From the NCBI GenBank assembly GCA_032164245.1, contig JAVMKO010000003.1, positions 88,022,390 through 88,086,389 on the forward strand: a stretch of 64,000 nt of DNA. Reading direction: 5' to 3'. Origin of the DNA: Sternotherus odoratus (taxonomy: Eukaryota; Chordata; Testudines; Kinosternidae). Every line of letters starts with the position of its first letter. Position 1 is the stretch's first letter. The notes beneath the pieces were generated by a model. The model worked only from the letters and a program-made list of their open reading frames with translations, ran no database searches and was not told the DNA's origin. Positions 34,940-45,839 of this stretch are shown here, piece after piece. The translations under genes and the position numbers were made by a program.

Positions 34940-37280
34940 AGAAAAGTTTTAATCCTTTATTTTGGGATATAAATGTATACCCCATATCAAAAAAGATGGT
35001 AGGAGGACCAAAAGAATGCCACCCTGGTTAAAGAGCAGATTAATGGACGCGATGAGAGCCAAAAAGGCATCCATTAAAAATTTGAAGGAGAAATCCTAAA
35101 GTAGGAAATAGGAAGGAGCAGGAACTCCTGTGAGTAAATGTAAAAATATAACGAGACAGGCCAAGAAAGAATTTGAGAAGCAACTTGCTAAAGATGCAAA
35201 AACTAACAGTAAAAAATTATTTAAGTACATCAGAAGCACAAAGCTTGCCAGGCAGACAGTGTGGGGCCAATAGATGACAAAAGAGCACTTGCAGGAAAGC
35301 TAAATTAATACTTTGCATTGGTCTTCACTGCAGAGCAGATCCCTATATCTGAGAGATTCTCTTTAGGCATCCAATCTAAAGTATTATCCCAAATTGATGT
35401 GTCGGTAGAAGAGGTTTTAGAACAAATTGACAAACTCAGCACTAATAAATCACCATGAATACTAGGCAAATTGGTAGAAACTGTAGTCAGGAACAGAATT
35501 ATCGGACACCTAACAGATAAACATGATTGGTCAGGGGAGAGTCAACTCTGTTTTTATAAAGGGAAGTCATGCCTCACTAATCTATTAGAGTTATTTGAGA
35601 GAGTCAGCAAGCATGTGACTAAGGGTGAGCCAGTTGATACTTAGATTTTCAGAAAGCCTTTCACTTGCTCAGTCATCATCAAAGGCCACTAAGGAAACTA
35701 AGTAGCCATGGGATGAAGAGGGAGGGTCCTCCCATGAATCAGTAACTGTCTGAAAGATGGGGGAAAAAAGAATCGGAACAAATGGTCATTTTCACAATGG
35801 AGAAAAGTGAACTGCGGGGTCCCCTATGGATCTGAACCAAGATCAGTGTTGTTCAATATATATTCATTTATAATCTGGAAAAAGAGGTGAACACTGAAGT
35901 GGAAAAGTTTGCAGATGATATAAAATTGTTCAACAGTTAAGTCCAAAGCAGACTGTGAGGAGTTAGAGGGATCTCACATAAACTGGGTGACTGAGTAACA
36001 GAACAGCATATGAAATTCAACATTAAGTGCAAACTAATCCACGTTGGAAAAAATAATCCCAATTAGAACCCATCACTGTATTTATAAATTAGCTGTTATC
36101 ATCCAAGAATGAGATCTTGGAATCGCCATGAATAGTTCTCTGAAAACATCCACTCAATGCACAGCAACAGTCAAAAAGGCTAACTATGTTAGGAACTTCC
36201 AAAACAGACTCCAGCGGGAAGCTGACAAACTGGAATTAATTTACAAATTGGACACTATCAGCCAAGGGTTAAACAAAGACTGTGAATGGCTTAGTCATGA
36301 CACTAATTGAATCTATTTCCCTAAGTTAAGTTTCCTTCAAACCTTCTTCTCAACTCAGACATAGATTTACTTGATTATCACTACAAAAGTTTTTTTCCTC
36401 CTGCTGATGATAATAGCTCATCCAAATTAAACAGCCTCTTAGAATTGGTATGGTAATTTCCAACTTTTTATGCTTTCTGTGTATATAAATGCATTTATTT
36501 CTGTGTTCCATTCTATGCATCTGATGAAGTGGGCTATAGCCTATGAAAGCTTATGCTGAAATAGATTGGTTAGTCCCTAAGGTGCCACAAGTATTCCTTG
36601 TTTTCTTTGTTAGGAACTGTTAGGAAAGGGAAAGAAAATAAAATCATGTCCCTATATCAGACCTATGGGGCATCCACAGCTTGAATGTTGCATGTAGTTC
36701 TGGTTGCCCCATCTCAAAAAAGATATAGTGGAACTTGTAAAGATTCAGAAAAGGGCAACAAATATAATCAAGGATATGGAACATCTTGCATACAAGGAGA
36801 GAGTAAAAATATCTGTTCATTTTAGAAAAGAGACAACTAAAGAGGGATATGAAAGAGGTCTGTAAAACCATGAATGGTGTAAAAAAATGAATAGAGAAGT
36901 ATTACCCTTTCACAAAATAAAAGAACCAGGGGTCATCTGGTGAAATTAATAGTCAACAGGTGGAATACAACCAAGAGGAAGTACTTTCTCACATAATGCA
37001 AAACTGACCTGTGGAACTCATTGATAGGGAATGTTGAGATGGTCAAAGACATAACTGGGTTAAAAAAGAACTAGGTAAGTTCATGGAGTATAGGACCATC
37101 AATGACTATTAGCCAAACTGGGTAGGGATGCAACCCCCTGCTCAGATGAACCTAAACTTCTGTCCTGCCATAAACTGGAGGTAAAAGATAGCGGTGAGTC
37201 ATTCCACTGCTGGAGTCAGGACAGTGAGCAAGATGGACCATAGTCTGATCCAGTATGGAAGCTCTTATGTTCTTAATTCC
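34940..37280 (+). mobile_element. CR1 LINE, long degraded copy interrupted by a Penelope-like fragment
   Basis: Order of recognisable pieces follows a CR1 second ORF: 'gatggtaggaggaccaaaag' region, 'ttaatactttgcattggtct' segment, an 'attttcagaaagcctttcac' block, a GVPYGSEP-like turn near 35815, KFADDIKLF at about 35905, KFNIKCKLIHVG near 36012, then after the insertion VVLVAPSQKRYSGTC-like sequence and the end 'gatggaccatagtctgatcc', 'agctcttatgttctta'. Many shifts and stops. It belongs to a different subfamily from 18488-19817, judging by the end. Confidence 0.85.
36187..36617 (+). mobile_element. Penelope-like element, 5'-truncated, with 10-bp target duplication
   Basis: The element itself is about 36197-36607. 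It encodes the end of the Penelope ORF (QNRLQREADKLELIYKLDT and GLNKDCEWLS), which parallels QRETAELQFICKFNTNNLGL in the 60.4-kb copy. Its 3' end carries 'gatgaagtgggctatagcc' and 'atgaaagcttatgctgaaat', as in that copy. TGTTAGGAAC occurs on both sides (36187-36196 and 36608-36617), and the flanking CR1 sequence continues across it. Confidence 0.85.
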
Positions 37281-38512
37281 CATAGTTTCTGGACATTCCT
37301 TTGCTCTATCTATCCATAAAGAAAGAAAAGGCAGTTAAGAGCCCCTGGATCTGTTGGTAACTTCCCTTGGGGACTTGACCCCCCCTCTCCCCCTCCCGGT
37401 TGAGACCCAACATTCTAATTACTATGTTAATTTCATATATTTTTCTGTTCTGTTTTGATATGTATTGTAGTTGTATAAGTGCATTTCCTTTTCTTTCACA
37501 TATGTGGTTATCAGCAATGCTTTTTTTCCTCCCTTAATTTGGAGAGTTTTTACGATGCCATGATCGTTGAAGCCATGTACATGAATGTAAAAATAATTCA
37601 AAAAGGCTTTGCTCATTGGGTATTTTTTTCTTCCCTATGCACTGTTTTTTGATGGGTTTCTAAAACACTGACTTTTTTTAAACCAGTTTGCATTGTCTAC
37701 CGTACCTGCTATAATCAAAGTTGGATCTGTCTGTTTTGAGGCAGTGATGTTGTCTGGTGTCGTCTAAAACTGTGACTGTTTTGCTTCCTGCTATGTTGAT
37801 GTTTTTGGATGTTTGTTCTGGCAGCACCTCTACTAGAAATGAAAATGTCTTTGACTCACTTCTCTAAGCAATAAGAGATGGCTGGATGTGGTGATGCTGT
37901 AATATGGCTATGTTGGTTGGTTGGATTACACCTGGAGTACGTTGGATATAAAAACCATTCCCATGTTATAGTGTCTTATTTCTGCTGTTGTAAATAGCTT
38001 GCTTAAATACTGCTTTAGAGTGACTATACATCAAAGTGTTGCCTCTGAGGATTCAAAGCAGTGGAGACCCTGTCTAGGGATCGTGATCGTGACTTGAAAT
38101 GTTCAGTTTGCCAAAATTATATTCTCACTCTTGTTTCCATTTCTTAATGAGTCAGTCAGGAAAGGATTCTAATTGGAAATGGCATCTTAAAAATATTCAT
38201 GCTTACTGGCATGGAAATTATTCGTTTGGGAGCCCTTTGGATGAAATAGCTTTTAGGAGAGTTTTCACAGAAAAGAGATTTGTCCCCAGCAGTTTTTTTC
38301 CTTTTGTATTAATAATCTAGCTTTGAGATATTCCTGTATATTATTTATTAGCCCTTAACATATGGCTGATATAATTAGGGCAGGTATCCCTCTGCTCTTC
38401 TCTCAAGATTGATAACACAATCTGTTATTCACTCACTCCACAGCACTGCCAGAGCTGCATTTAGTCTGAGAGCGAGAACACCCTTCTCCAGAGTGAGGGA
38501 GTGAATGCCGTG

Positions 38513-38543
38513 CTCTCTCTCTCTCTCTCTTTTTCTCTTTCTC
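38513..38543. repeat. (CT)n tract upstream of the candidate promoter
   Basis: CT dinucleotide run followed by 'ttttctctttctc', about 300 bp upstream of the TATA-like box. Such tracts occur near some promoters but are also common by chance. Confidence 0.85.
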
Positions 38544-38837
38544 AATATAAAACAGCTATAAGGGAAGAACTATTGGGATATGGTGGAGCTGCCTTCCTAA
38601 GGGAATTCTGTTTTGTTTTTACACCTTCAATGTTTCAGTTAATAATCTTTTCTGCTATTTAGTGCATTCCAGTATGGTAGCAGACATTCGGCTGCTCAAC
38701 AACTTCATTCTTTCTCTGTGCATCCTGAGCTGAGCAAATACTGGCTAGGAGGATCTGTAAAGGGTTTTATTTTCTTGGTTTTTGTTTTTAATTGAGAGAA
38801 ACTTGCGCTGGGTCAACCTCCTTTTGCCTTTGAGGCA

Positions 38838-38843
38838 TATAAA
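38838..38843 (+). promoter_or_regulatory. UTRN: TATA-like box of a candidate internal UTRN promoter
   Basis: TATAAA within 'ggcatataaagctttg', 104 bp before the ATG of the candidate first exon. A start site about 30 bp downstream (near 38870) would give a leader of about 75 nt. No transcription evidence is available; the case rests on the downstream exon. Confidence 0.45.
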
Positions 38844-38879
38844 GCTTTGTGGCTCTCAACAGCAATCCTGGAAGCGAGC

Positions 38880-38930
38880 ATGCTCAGAGAGCTGGCAAAT
38901 CATTGTCCAGTGACCAGGAGAAAATCATAG
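38880..38930 (+). other. Upstream ORF of 16 codons in the candidate leader
   Basis: ATG at 38880-38882, then 15 more sense codons (M-L-R-E-L-A-N-H-C-P-V-T-R-R-K-S) and TAG at 38928-38930, 16 nt before the main ATG. If transcription starts upstream of 38880 this would be translated first and could reduce initiation at 38947. Confidence 0.4.
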
Positions 38931-38946
38931 TTGCTCTTCATTTATA

Positions 38947-39090
38947 ATGCAAATTCTGAGGTGTCTTCAGAAGTGTGGCAAACTTAAAATGATGGCTGTG
39001 GTGAGAACATCTCTGCAGAAAGTTGTGGTCTTGTTGCATCGCCTGCAGAGGATGGCAGTTTCTTCCCCACGTTACCAAAAGCTTTGTAAG
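38947..39090 (+). CDS. UTRN: Candidate alternative first exon of a short utrophin (G-utrophin/Up113 type)
   Basis: ATG followed by exactly 48 codons and a strong donor, AAG|GTGAGT. The exon ends in phase 0, the phase needed to join the exon after the 55-equivalent. The peptide starts M-Q-I-L-R-C-L-Q-K-C-G-K and ends SSPRYQKLCK; it has 11 Lys/Arg, one His, three Cys and no Asp or Glu, with an aliphatic middle (VVVLL). Location fits known biology: Dp116 starts in dystrophin intron 55, and a homologous short form, G-utrophin, is known from nervous tissue. A TATA-like box lies 104 bp upstream. I do not remember the published G-utrophin N-terminus well enough to compare. A chance ORF beside a chance donor is the alternative. 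Confidence 0.6.
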
Positions 39091-39784
39091 GTGAGTAAAA
39101 AATGGGGAAAAAACAGACTTTCAGTGTCTGTAGACCTTACTTTTATCTCAAAAAGCCAACAAATAAGATGGGTGACAAGAAGGCATCCTACTCTTGAAAG
39201 TAAATTTTGAAAGACTTTTATATTCTGTTGTACATACATATATGTGAGTTATTCAAGAATGTGAAATGTTGCTTTAAATGCATTTGCTGAGTTGTTTTTT
39301 TTTTTTGGATAAAACGTTTTTGGCTAACATTTCAGGATTTTTGTGAAGAAACTGTTGTTCAATTATCTTCCCTAATGGTCTACTTTTTGGGGGCGATGTT
39401 TAGGTTCTGGCAAACGTCTTACAGTTCTTTAACCCCTATTTAGTCATTATCCAGGATCCTTGTTTTTTTAAATTCCTATTTTTTGTTTTGTTTTTGAGTT
39501 GAAACAAACTTTAAGCAAGCATATGATTTCAGCAGCTTAGTAAACAGTGTTAGCACTTTCTGATTCTGTCTTTTTTGAGTGTTCTACAAAATTAAAAAAA
39601 AGTTAATGAAAATGATGTTGACAGATTTGACAACTTTTTGTTTGAATATAACTATTATCTCATGCCTTGAGACTGAATGTTGAGACTCAAGCAGGATTGT
39701 AGTATTGTTCCATCCATTGGACAAGTACAGCTGGACAACTTTGTTGCTGTGGAAGTATCCCAAGCAGCTCACTTGAAGTCAGTC

Positions 39785-39809
<25 letters not shown>
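39785..39809. repeat. Poly(T) tract
   Basis: Uninterrupted run of about 25 T followed by five A. No retroposed body recognised next to it. Confidence 0.9.
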
Positions 39810-39817
<8 letters not shown>

Positions 39818-41996
39818 TGGTTACTTCATGGATGTGAGACTATTGAATGCAAGTTTGTTCTGTATTTCAGAAGCCATTTCTTAGGCGGTTAACATAGCCT
39901 GATGTATGTGTGTGTCAGTCATGCTGTCCTGAATTATTGGAGCCTAACAGGTAGATTTTCTTTCATGACTTTTGACAGTACAGATACTAGGAGAGGTGCA
40001 TGCCCATGAAGAAAAAAGGGTATTTTGACGTTACCATGAAATCCATTTGGCTGGTTTTGAACCAGTTGTTGGGTTTTGGTGCTTATGGTGTTTTTGAACC
40101 TTTTTGTTTCATACTGAAAATACACACAAGTTGCACGAGGTATGTAAACCAATGTACATCTGAAGGTAAACTGAAAAGTTCTCAGTGTTCATTTTTTATT
40201 AGATTGGAAAATGGCATATTGCTAGCTAGTCATGAAGTTTTGCATGAATACGAGAGAATTTCTGTTGAGGGAAATTTGGAAGTGAAACAAGCTACAAAGG
40301 CATTGCCCAAATACTTTCTATTCTTTCATTACTTTCAAACTTGATCATAAAGTGATAGTTGTTTAATAGAATGTAAGTTCGCGCAGGTAGAGTTTTGGCA
40401 TGTCAGGGTGATAATACTCCCTTTTGTATAGACATTTGAAATTTTGCCCTGTTTACATAATGTAGTTAAGTGGCATTTCAATTCACAGAATGAATCATTG
40501 AGAATAGCTATGTTTTGTAACATAGTTTGTTTTGTAAATACAAGTTATTTAAGTATGTCTGCTTCAGTACTTTTTGCTTGTCATTTTAACAGTGAATAAT
40601 TTGCTTTGGTAAAGAACATTTGTAATGCAAATTAGGCAATTCTTTATTAATGGAGAAGAAAACATTCTCACTTTTGCAAAATTGCTAGTAAATATAAATA
40701 CATAGAAGCATCTTTTTAGTCATTGTTATGTTTGTAATAAACTACCTTGTAACTGAATGTTTGTCAACCTGGTAGTACTCAATGAATCCTATAGATGGGA
40801 GGTATTAGCAGTAGTTATTGTCTCCTAAGGGGAAGTCCAGAAACTAATCACAAATATAGTTTTCTGAGTTTACATCTACCCAAGGGATACTAAAAATCTT
40901 AAAGAAGCTGTTACTTAAAACATATTTTCTGACTGAATGGTAGCCTCTGGGAAATTTGTGATTATATATTGTATGTTTTTCTCTAAAAGCTATGCTTTAG
41001 TGCTCTTAAAGATGTCTTGGTGATTAAACTGGAGTTTAAATTGTCCTGCCCTGCTAAATCAGCTACTGATAGAAATGGAAATATTTACAAACCCAGCCAC
41101 TTCCAGCAGGTGTCAGTGTAAGGCAGTGATATGTGAGACTGATGATGGAACATTTCATTCCATTTTTGTTTCTGAGAATTAAATTACACATTGAAAATCA
41201 TTATTTACACTCTTAAGTTGTTGTCTCCACCTCCTCAAACGTTTGGGGGAAAAAAAAGTAGTATGTACTTCTCTTGTATATTTGTGGAAATATAGAGTTA
41301 ACAGTAAAATTCTGCAGGGGAAGTTACATAATCATTATTAGGGTTCTGAATGTTGTTGAACGAACAAATTGGTGTCTTGCTGGTTTTTTTTCTTGTTGCA
41401 TAACCTAGCAAATGCTAATTACATTCCATGTAAATGAAGTCCCCTCTGAGGTTAGTGAGAAAGTCAGCAATGGCAAAGAAATTAACATCAACAATATGAA
41501 TGCTTAGACAAACAGGGTGCTTATCTAATTAGAACATCATAAACAAAAACAGGCATTATCCTCAAATTGTAATCACAATTGCTTTTCTTCTAATTTAGTA
41601 GTGTGGTAAAGTAATAACTTAAAACTCAGTCTTCGGGCTGTAAATTTGTTAAAAGCAGAAACAAGTCCCAGCCCTTTTTTGAACTACTCCTAGAATGTTG
41701 CTGAAATGGAAATGATAGGAAATTCTAAGTTCAGCTTAATATTTCAAATTGGAGGTATTCCTTCTTCCACCTCAGACTTCTCCACAAGAAGACAATGAAG
41801 AATGCTGAACTCGTTTTCTGATGATCTTCCACTGAACTTGCTACATAACTGTTGTACATTGAAATCACTTGAGGACATAACTAGGATGTGTAGCACTACA
41901 ACAGTTTACATTGTACCAGAACATACTAGAATGTCGTCCTTCAGTGGTTAACTTTGCCTTACTTATCAGACACAATTTTTAAAAATAGTTTATTGC

Positions 41997-42180
41997 ATCA
42001 TAGAATTCAGAAGTAAGAGGATGGAATAACCTATAAGGCCTATTATCCAATGCAAGATTGTTCAAAGAGCACATTTTCACTGTTGCATCCAAACTGGTTT
42101 CAGATATTTTGGGAGTGGATGAAGTGATCACTGAAGACCAGAAAAATTGCTTCATGAGAAGGTATAAATCTTGTAGATCT
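41997..42180 (-). mobile_element. Old CR1 3' end fragment, reverse orientation
   Basis: 'catcatagaattcagaagta' and 'ccaatgcaagattgttcaaa' resemble the inverse of a CR1 subfamily end. Strongly diverged, so only a tentative call. Confidence 0.45.
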
Positions 42181-42659
42181 TTTCCCTAAAGCTAAAACTG
42201 CAACATTACTTATGAAAACACTATATGAAATTGGAAAGCTTTTATGAATGCTTTTTTAACAAAAACGATAAAATGTTTTATAGTTCAGTCAAGTAAATGC
42301 AGGGAACATTTTGAAATATGTATTAAGTTGTTGGAGAGTTACAACATACTATTAGCATGTATGCAGACCATTTGAAAGAGAGAATGAGAAAGAGATGGTA
42401 TTTGAAAGATTTATAATAGAGAGGAAAGGATTGTGGGTGGGATTAAATGAATGATTATTGAAGAATGAACACTGAAGTCCTATCTGGAATCTGTCTCCAA
42501 TAAGCAAAATAAAGAAATGTAGACAACTATTGAAGTCTGAAAGATGCCATAAAGACCACTGCTGGCAAAAAACCAGCAATGTAATACTTGGAAAATGGAA
42601 CATCTGCAACAAAACTGGCTCAATTTACATGCAATATAGGAACTGATAATTTGCATTTA

Positions 42660-43275
42660 AAAAGCCATGGAAAACTTAATGAGGTACTGGGAAGGACTTT
42701 GGAAAAAAGCATATTAGTACTGATCTTTCAAAGAAAGAAAGTTATCTATGTGTCTCTCCTCTCCCTAATAAAATAATGGAAGGACTATTGAGAGAGAAAA
42801 TAATTAAAAATCTATAGAAAAACAGAGATGAGAAATAGGAGAGAAGAGTCTATAAATAGATACTGCCAAAGAGTAATTGATTGCTTTTTGTTAAAATTAC
42901 AAAATTTGTGGATGAAGGGAAAATAATGGAATCAATCTATTTGGATTTCAGGAAAACATTTGATACTGTGTATATGTCTGATTCTGAAGAAATAGCTAAT
43001 ATTGCTTTGGAATGAGCCCTGTCTTGGGTGGATTGAAAACTGTCTAAAGTGTATTACACACAAAGTTATGATGAATTGCAGTGCATTTAGTTAGGACATG
43101 ATGGTTAGTGTGGTTCCATCAGTGTCTACATTAGGTCTGGTTGGTCTTAATATTATTTAAAGTTGATGATCTAGAGGTGAGGGAAACAGCACATTAATTC
43201 TAAATTAGAAGGAGTTTCAAACATCATTGAGAACAGGGAAATAACTCAGAGAGGTAAAGATTAAAAGTGTAGGCA
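42660..43275 (+). mobile_element. Old CR1 reverse transcriptase fragment
   Basis: In broken frame it reads KFVDEGKIMESIYLDFRKTF followed by DTV near 42900-42970, the reverse transcriptase block VDEGK..D.IYLDF.KAFDTV. Later pieces (LVWLVLI-like near 43135) fit the following domain. It may continue at 47290-47740 beyond nested insertions. Confidence 0.75.
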
Positions 43276-43279
43276 AAAA

Positions 43280-43350
43280 TACAAATGAATCCTTGAGAGG
43301 TCTTCTAATCCAGTCCCCTGCACTCATGGCAGGACTAGGTTGATCTAGAC
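43280..43350 (-). mobile_element. CR1 3' end, reverse orientation, left part of a copy split by an hAT element
   Basis: 'gagaggtcttctaatccagt' and 'cactcatggcaggactaggt' are the inverse of a CR1 3' end. The rest of this copy is at 45184-45575; the two halves join exactly when the hAT element and one copy of ATCTAGAC are removed. Confidence 0.85.
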
Positions 43351-45183
43351 CAGCGGTTGCCAACCAGTGGTCCGTGGAGAAATTTTGCAGTTGCCACTGG
43401 TGGTCCGCGAGAAAATTTTGGTGGTCCCTGGAGAAATTTGGACATTATTTGCAATTTTTAGGAAGATAAGTCCCTAGTAAAGGCTTCTTATTTGATAGCA
43501 CTTCAAATCGCAAAAAGTAGAAAGCTGTATACGATTGGAGAAGAATTAATTAAGCCTTGCTTGTTAGAAGCCTGTGAAGAGGTTTTGGGGAAACAGTCTG
43601 TCCAGAAACTGAAAGTAATTCCTATGTCCGCTAACACTGTGAAGCGCAGAATTGAAGACATGGCTGAAGATATTGAAAATCAAGTGATTGAAATGGTGAA
43701 AAATTCAACGTTTTATTCAATTCAACTCAACGAATCAACAGACATAACTAACAAGGCAGTTCTCCTTTGTTTTGTGAGGTTTGAGTGTCAAGGAGAGCTC
43801 AAGGAAGAATTCCTGTGTTTGCTCAACTTGCTGGGTAGAACAACCGGCTCTGAGATTTTCGATGCACTTAATGGTTATTTCCTGAGACACGTTATTGAAT
43901 GGAAGAAATGTGTTGGGATATGCGCAGATGGTGCCGCAAGCATGACCAGGCATCGTTTAGGAGTTGTTACAGAAGTGAAAGATGTTGGACACCCAGACAT
44001 CTTGTTTACTCATTGTATTATACATTGTGAGCAACTTGCAGCGAAAAGAATGTCTCCAGAACTGCAAGAAGTACTCTCTGATGTAATTAAAATTGTAAAT
44101 GAAATTCGGCACAAAGCGCTCAATTCTTGAATATTTGAGGCACTTTGTGAAGAAATGGGCTCTCAATATACTCATCTTCTTCATCCTGAGGTGAGATGGC
44201 TGTCAAGGGGCAAAATACTAACCCGATTGTTCGACCTGCGCCAAGAAGTCAAGTTATTCTTCCAGCAGCAAAATAATTCGAAATCCCAAGAACTCTTGTC
44301 GGAGGATTGGCTAGCCAAGCTTGCATACCTGGCAGATATTTTTTCACTGTTAAACGAGCTAAACACGTCCTTGCAAGGACAGCTTACGGACGTGTTCACA
44401 CTGTGAGGTAAAATGGATGCATTTCAAAAGAAAATATTGCTGTGGCAAATGCGGTTGGCTGAAGAAGATCTGCAAATGTTCCCGAATCTTGATGAGTATA
44501 TGAAAGAGGAGGATGTCAACCGACAGGTAATAACCATTGTTCGACAGCACTTATGGTCGCTCACAGAATCTTTTGGCCGTTATTACCCAAAGGAAGAGGA
44601 CCCCAGACATAACAATATGTGGGTCATGGATCCATTTTCGACGAAAATTGAAGATAGCAATTTGAGCATGAAAGAAAAAGAAAGCCTAATCGATCTATCA
44701 TCTGACGACCGTCTCAAAGCTAAATTCCACTCATCCTCATCAAGACATCATTTTTGGCCCTCTGTAAAAAGTGAGTACCCAGTGCTGAGTGAAAAAGCCA
44801 TCAAAATTTTGATTCCATTTTCAACAACCTATCTGTGTGTGAAGACATTATCATCTGTTACGGCAATCAGAAACAAGTACCGCTGTTGGCTTGAAATACA
44901 AACGGCTCTCCGTGTTGCAGTGACGTCATTGGAGCCAAGAATCCATAAACTTATTTCAAACAAGCAGCAACAAATATCACACTAATAATTTTGTTATAAT
45001 TAAACAAGCTTTAATAATTTTGTTCTAATTGAACAAGTGCATTTCATATTAATGAAATGGAACTTTTATGATCATTATTTTATAGATGTTTGTACCTTTT
45101 TAAAAAAATTCATGTTAGTGGTCCGTGGGATTCAAAATTGTGAGTTTAGTGGTCCGTGAGGTCCGAAAGGTTGGCGACCACTG
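43351..45183 (+). mobile_element. hAT transposon (ZBED5/FAM200-like transposase), 1,833 bp, with TIRs and exact target duplication
   Basis: Left end CAGCGGTTGCCAACCAGTGG; right end inverse CAGTGGTCGCCAACCTTTCG: an imperfect terminal inverted repeat. ATCTAGAC flanks both sides (43343-43350 and 45184-45191), an exact 8-bp hAT duplication. Subterminal 'ggtccgtgg' words occur several times at both ends. It is inserted in a reverse CR1 copy. It holds a nearly continuous transposase frame (separate entry) but only about 100 bp lie before that frame, so the N-terminal BED zinc finger of this family has been lost. Confidence 0.93.
43462..44985 (+). pseudogene. hAT transposase, one frame with two in-frame TGA stops
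   Basis: A single frame runs from just after a stop at 43459-43461 to TAA at 44983-44985, broken only by TGA at 44128-44130 and at 44404-44406, with no frameshift. Landmarks of the ZBED5/SCAND3/FAM200-like hAT family in order: KASYLIALQIAKSRK, TIGEELIKPCLLEACEEVLG, MSANTVKRRIEDMAEDI, QLNESTDITN (the usual LDESTD, with D replaced by N), KKCVGICADGAASMT, THCIIHCEQLAAKRMSPEL, then after the stops HPEVRWLSRGKILTRLFDLR, and a C-terminal dimerisation-like IRNKYRCWLE. With the stops and the missing BED finger it is not a functional gene; domestication is not indicated. Confidence 0.9.
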
Positions 45184-45575
45184 ATCTAGACAATTCCTGA
45201 CAGGTGTTTGGGATTTTTAAGAGCAAGTTAGACAATGATGGAGATTCCATAGCGTCCCTAGGCAATTTATGCCAGTGTTTAACCACACTGACACTTAGGA
45301 AGCTTTTCCTAATGTCCAACCTAAGCCTCCCTTGCTGCAATTTGTCTATTACTACTTGTCCTATCCTCAGAGGTTAAAGAGAACAATTTTCCTCCCTCCT
45401 CCTTGTGACAACCTTTTATGAACTTGAAAACTGTTATGTCCCCTCTGTCTTCTCTTTTCCAGAGTAAAGAGCCCCATTTTTTTTCAACCTTCCCTCATAG
45501 GTCATATTTTCTGAACCATTTTTGTTGCTCTTCTCTGAACTTTCTCCAATTTTTCCACATCTTTCCTGAAATGAA
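45184..45575 (-). mobile_element. CR1 LINE, right part of the copy split by the hAT element
   Basis: Read on the minus strand this gives the CR1 C-terminal and 3' region: KHWHKLPRDAMESPSLSNLL-like sequence near 45230-45300 and MTYEGRLKKNGAL near 45450-45500. Continues 43280-43350. Confidence 0.88.
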
Positions 45576-45839
45576 AAATGAAAGTAGGGAAAATAACCCA
45601 AAACATAAATACTCAATGGGAAGGAAAATTTAGAAAGTGGTAATGTCTGTGGTCACATTTTAAATCTTTGCTGACATCAAATTTAGACTTGATTTGGGGT
45701 GTGTGGGTGGGTGGTGGTGGAGGGGTGGTAAATAAAAGGCCAGGACCACTAGGGTTGCATGTACACAGGCATTCTGTCATGGGACAAGGTGATAACCATC
45801 CACATGTCAAACGTTAAATTGAGCATCTGTAGCTTGTGC

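Larger units (their letters stand above)
37281..41996. other. Repeat-poor intron segment around the candidate promoter
   Basis: Apart from (CT)n at 38513-38543 and a run of T at 39785-39809, I recognise no mobile element in about 4.7 kb, unlike the segments on both sides. The candidate first exon lies inside. Confidence 0.6.

Noticed and set aside
42095..42165. A possible exon between TTTCAG and AAG|GTATAA
   Set aside because: The encoded peptide does not resemble utrophin's next exon, and the area looks like an old CR1 fragment.
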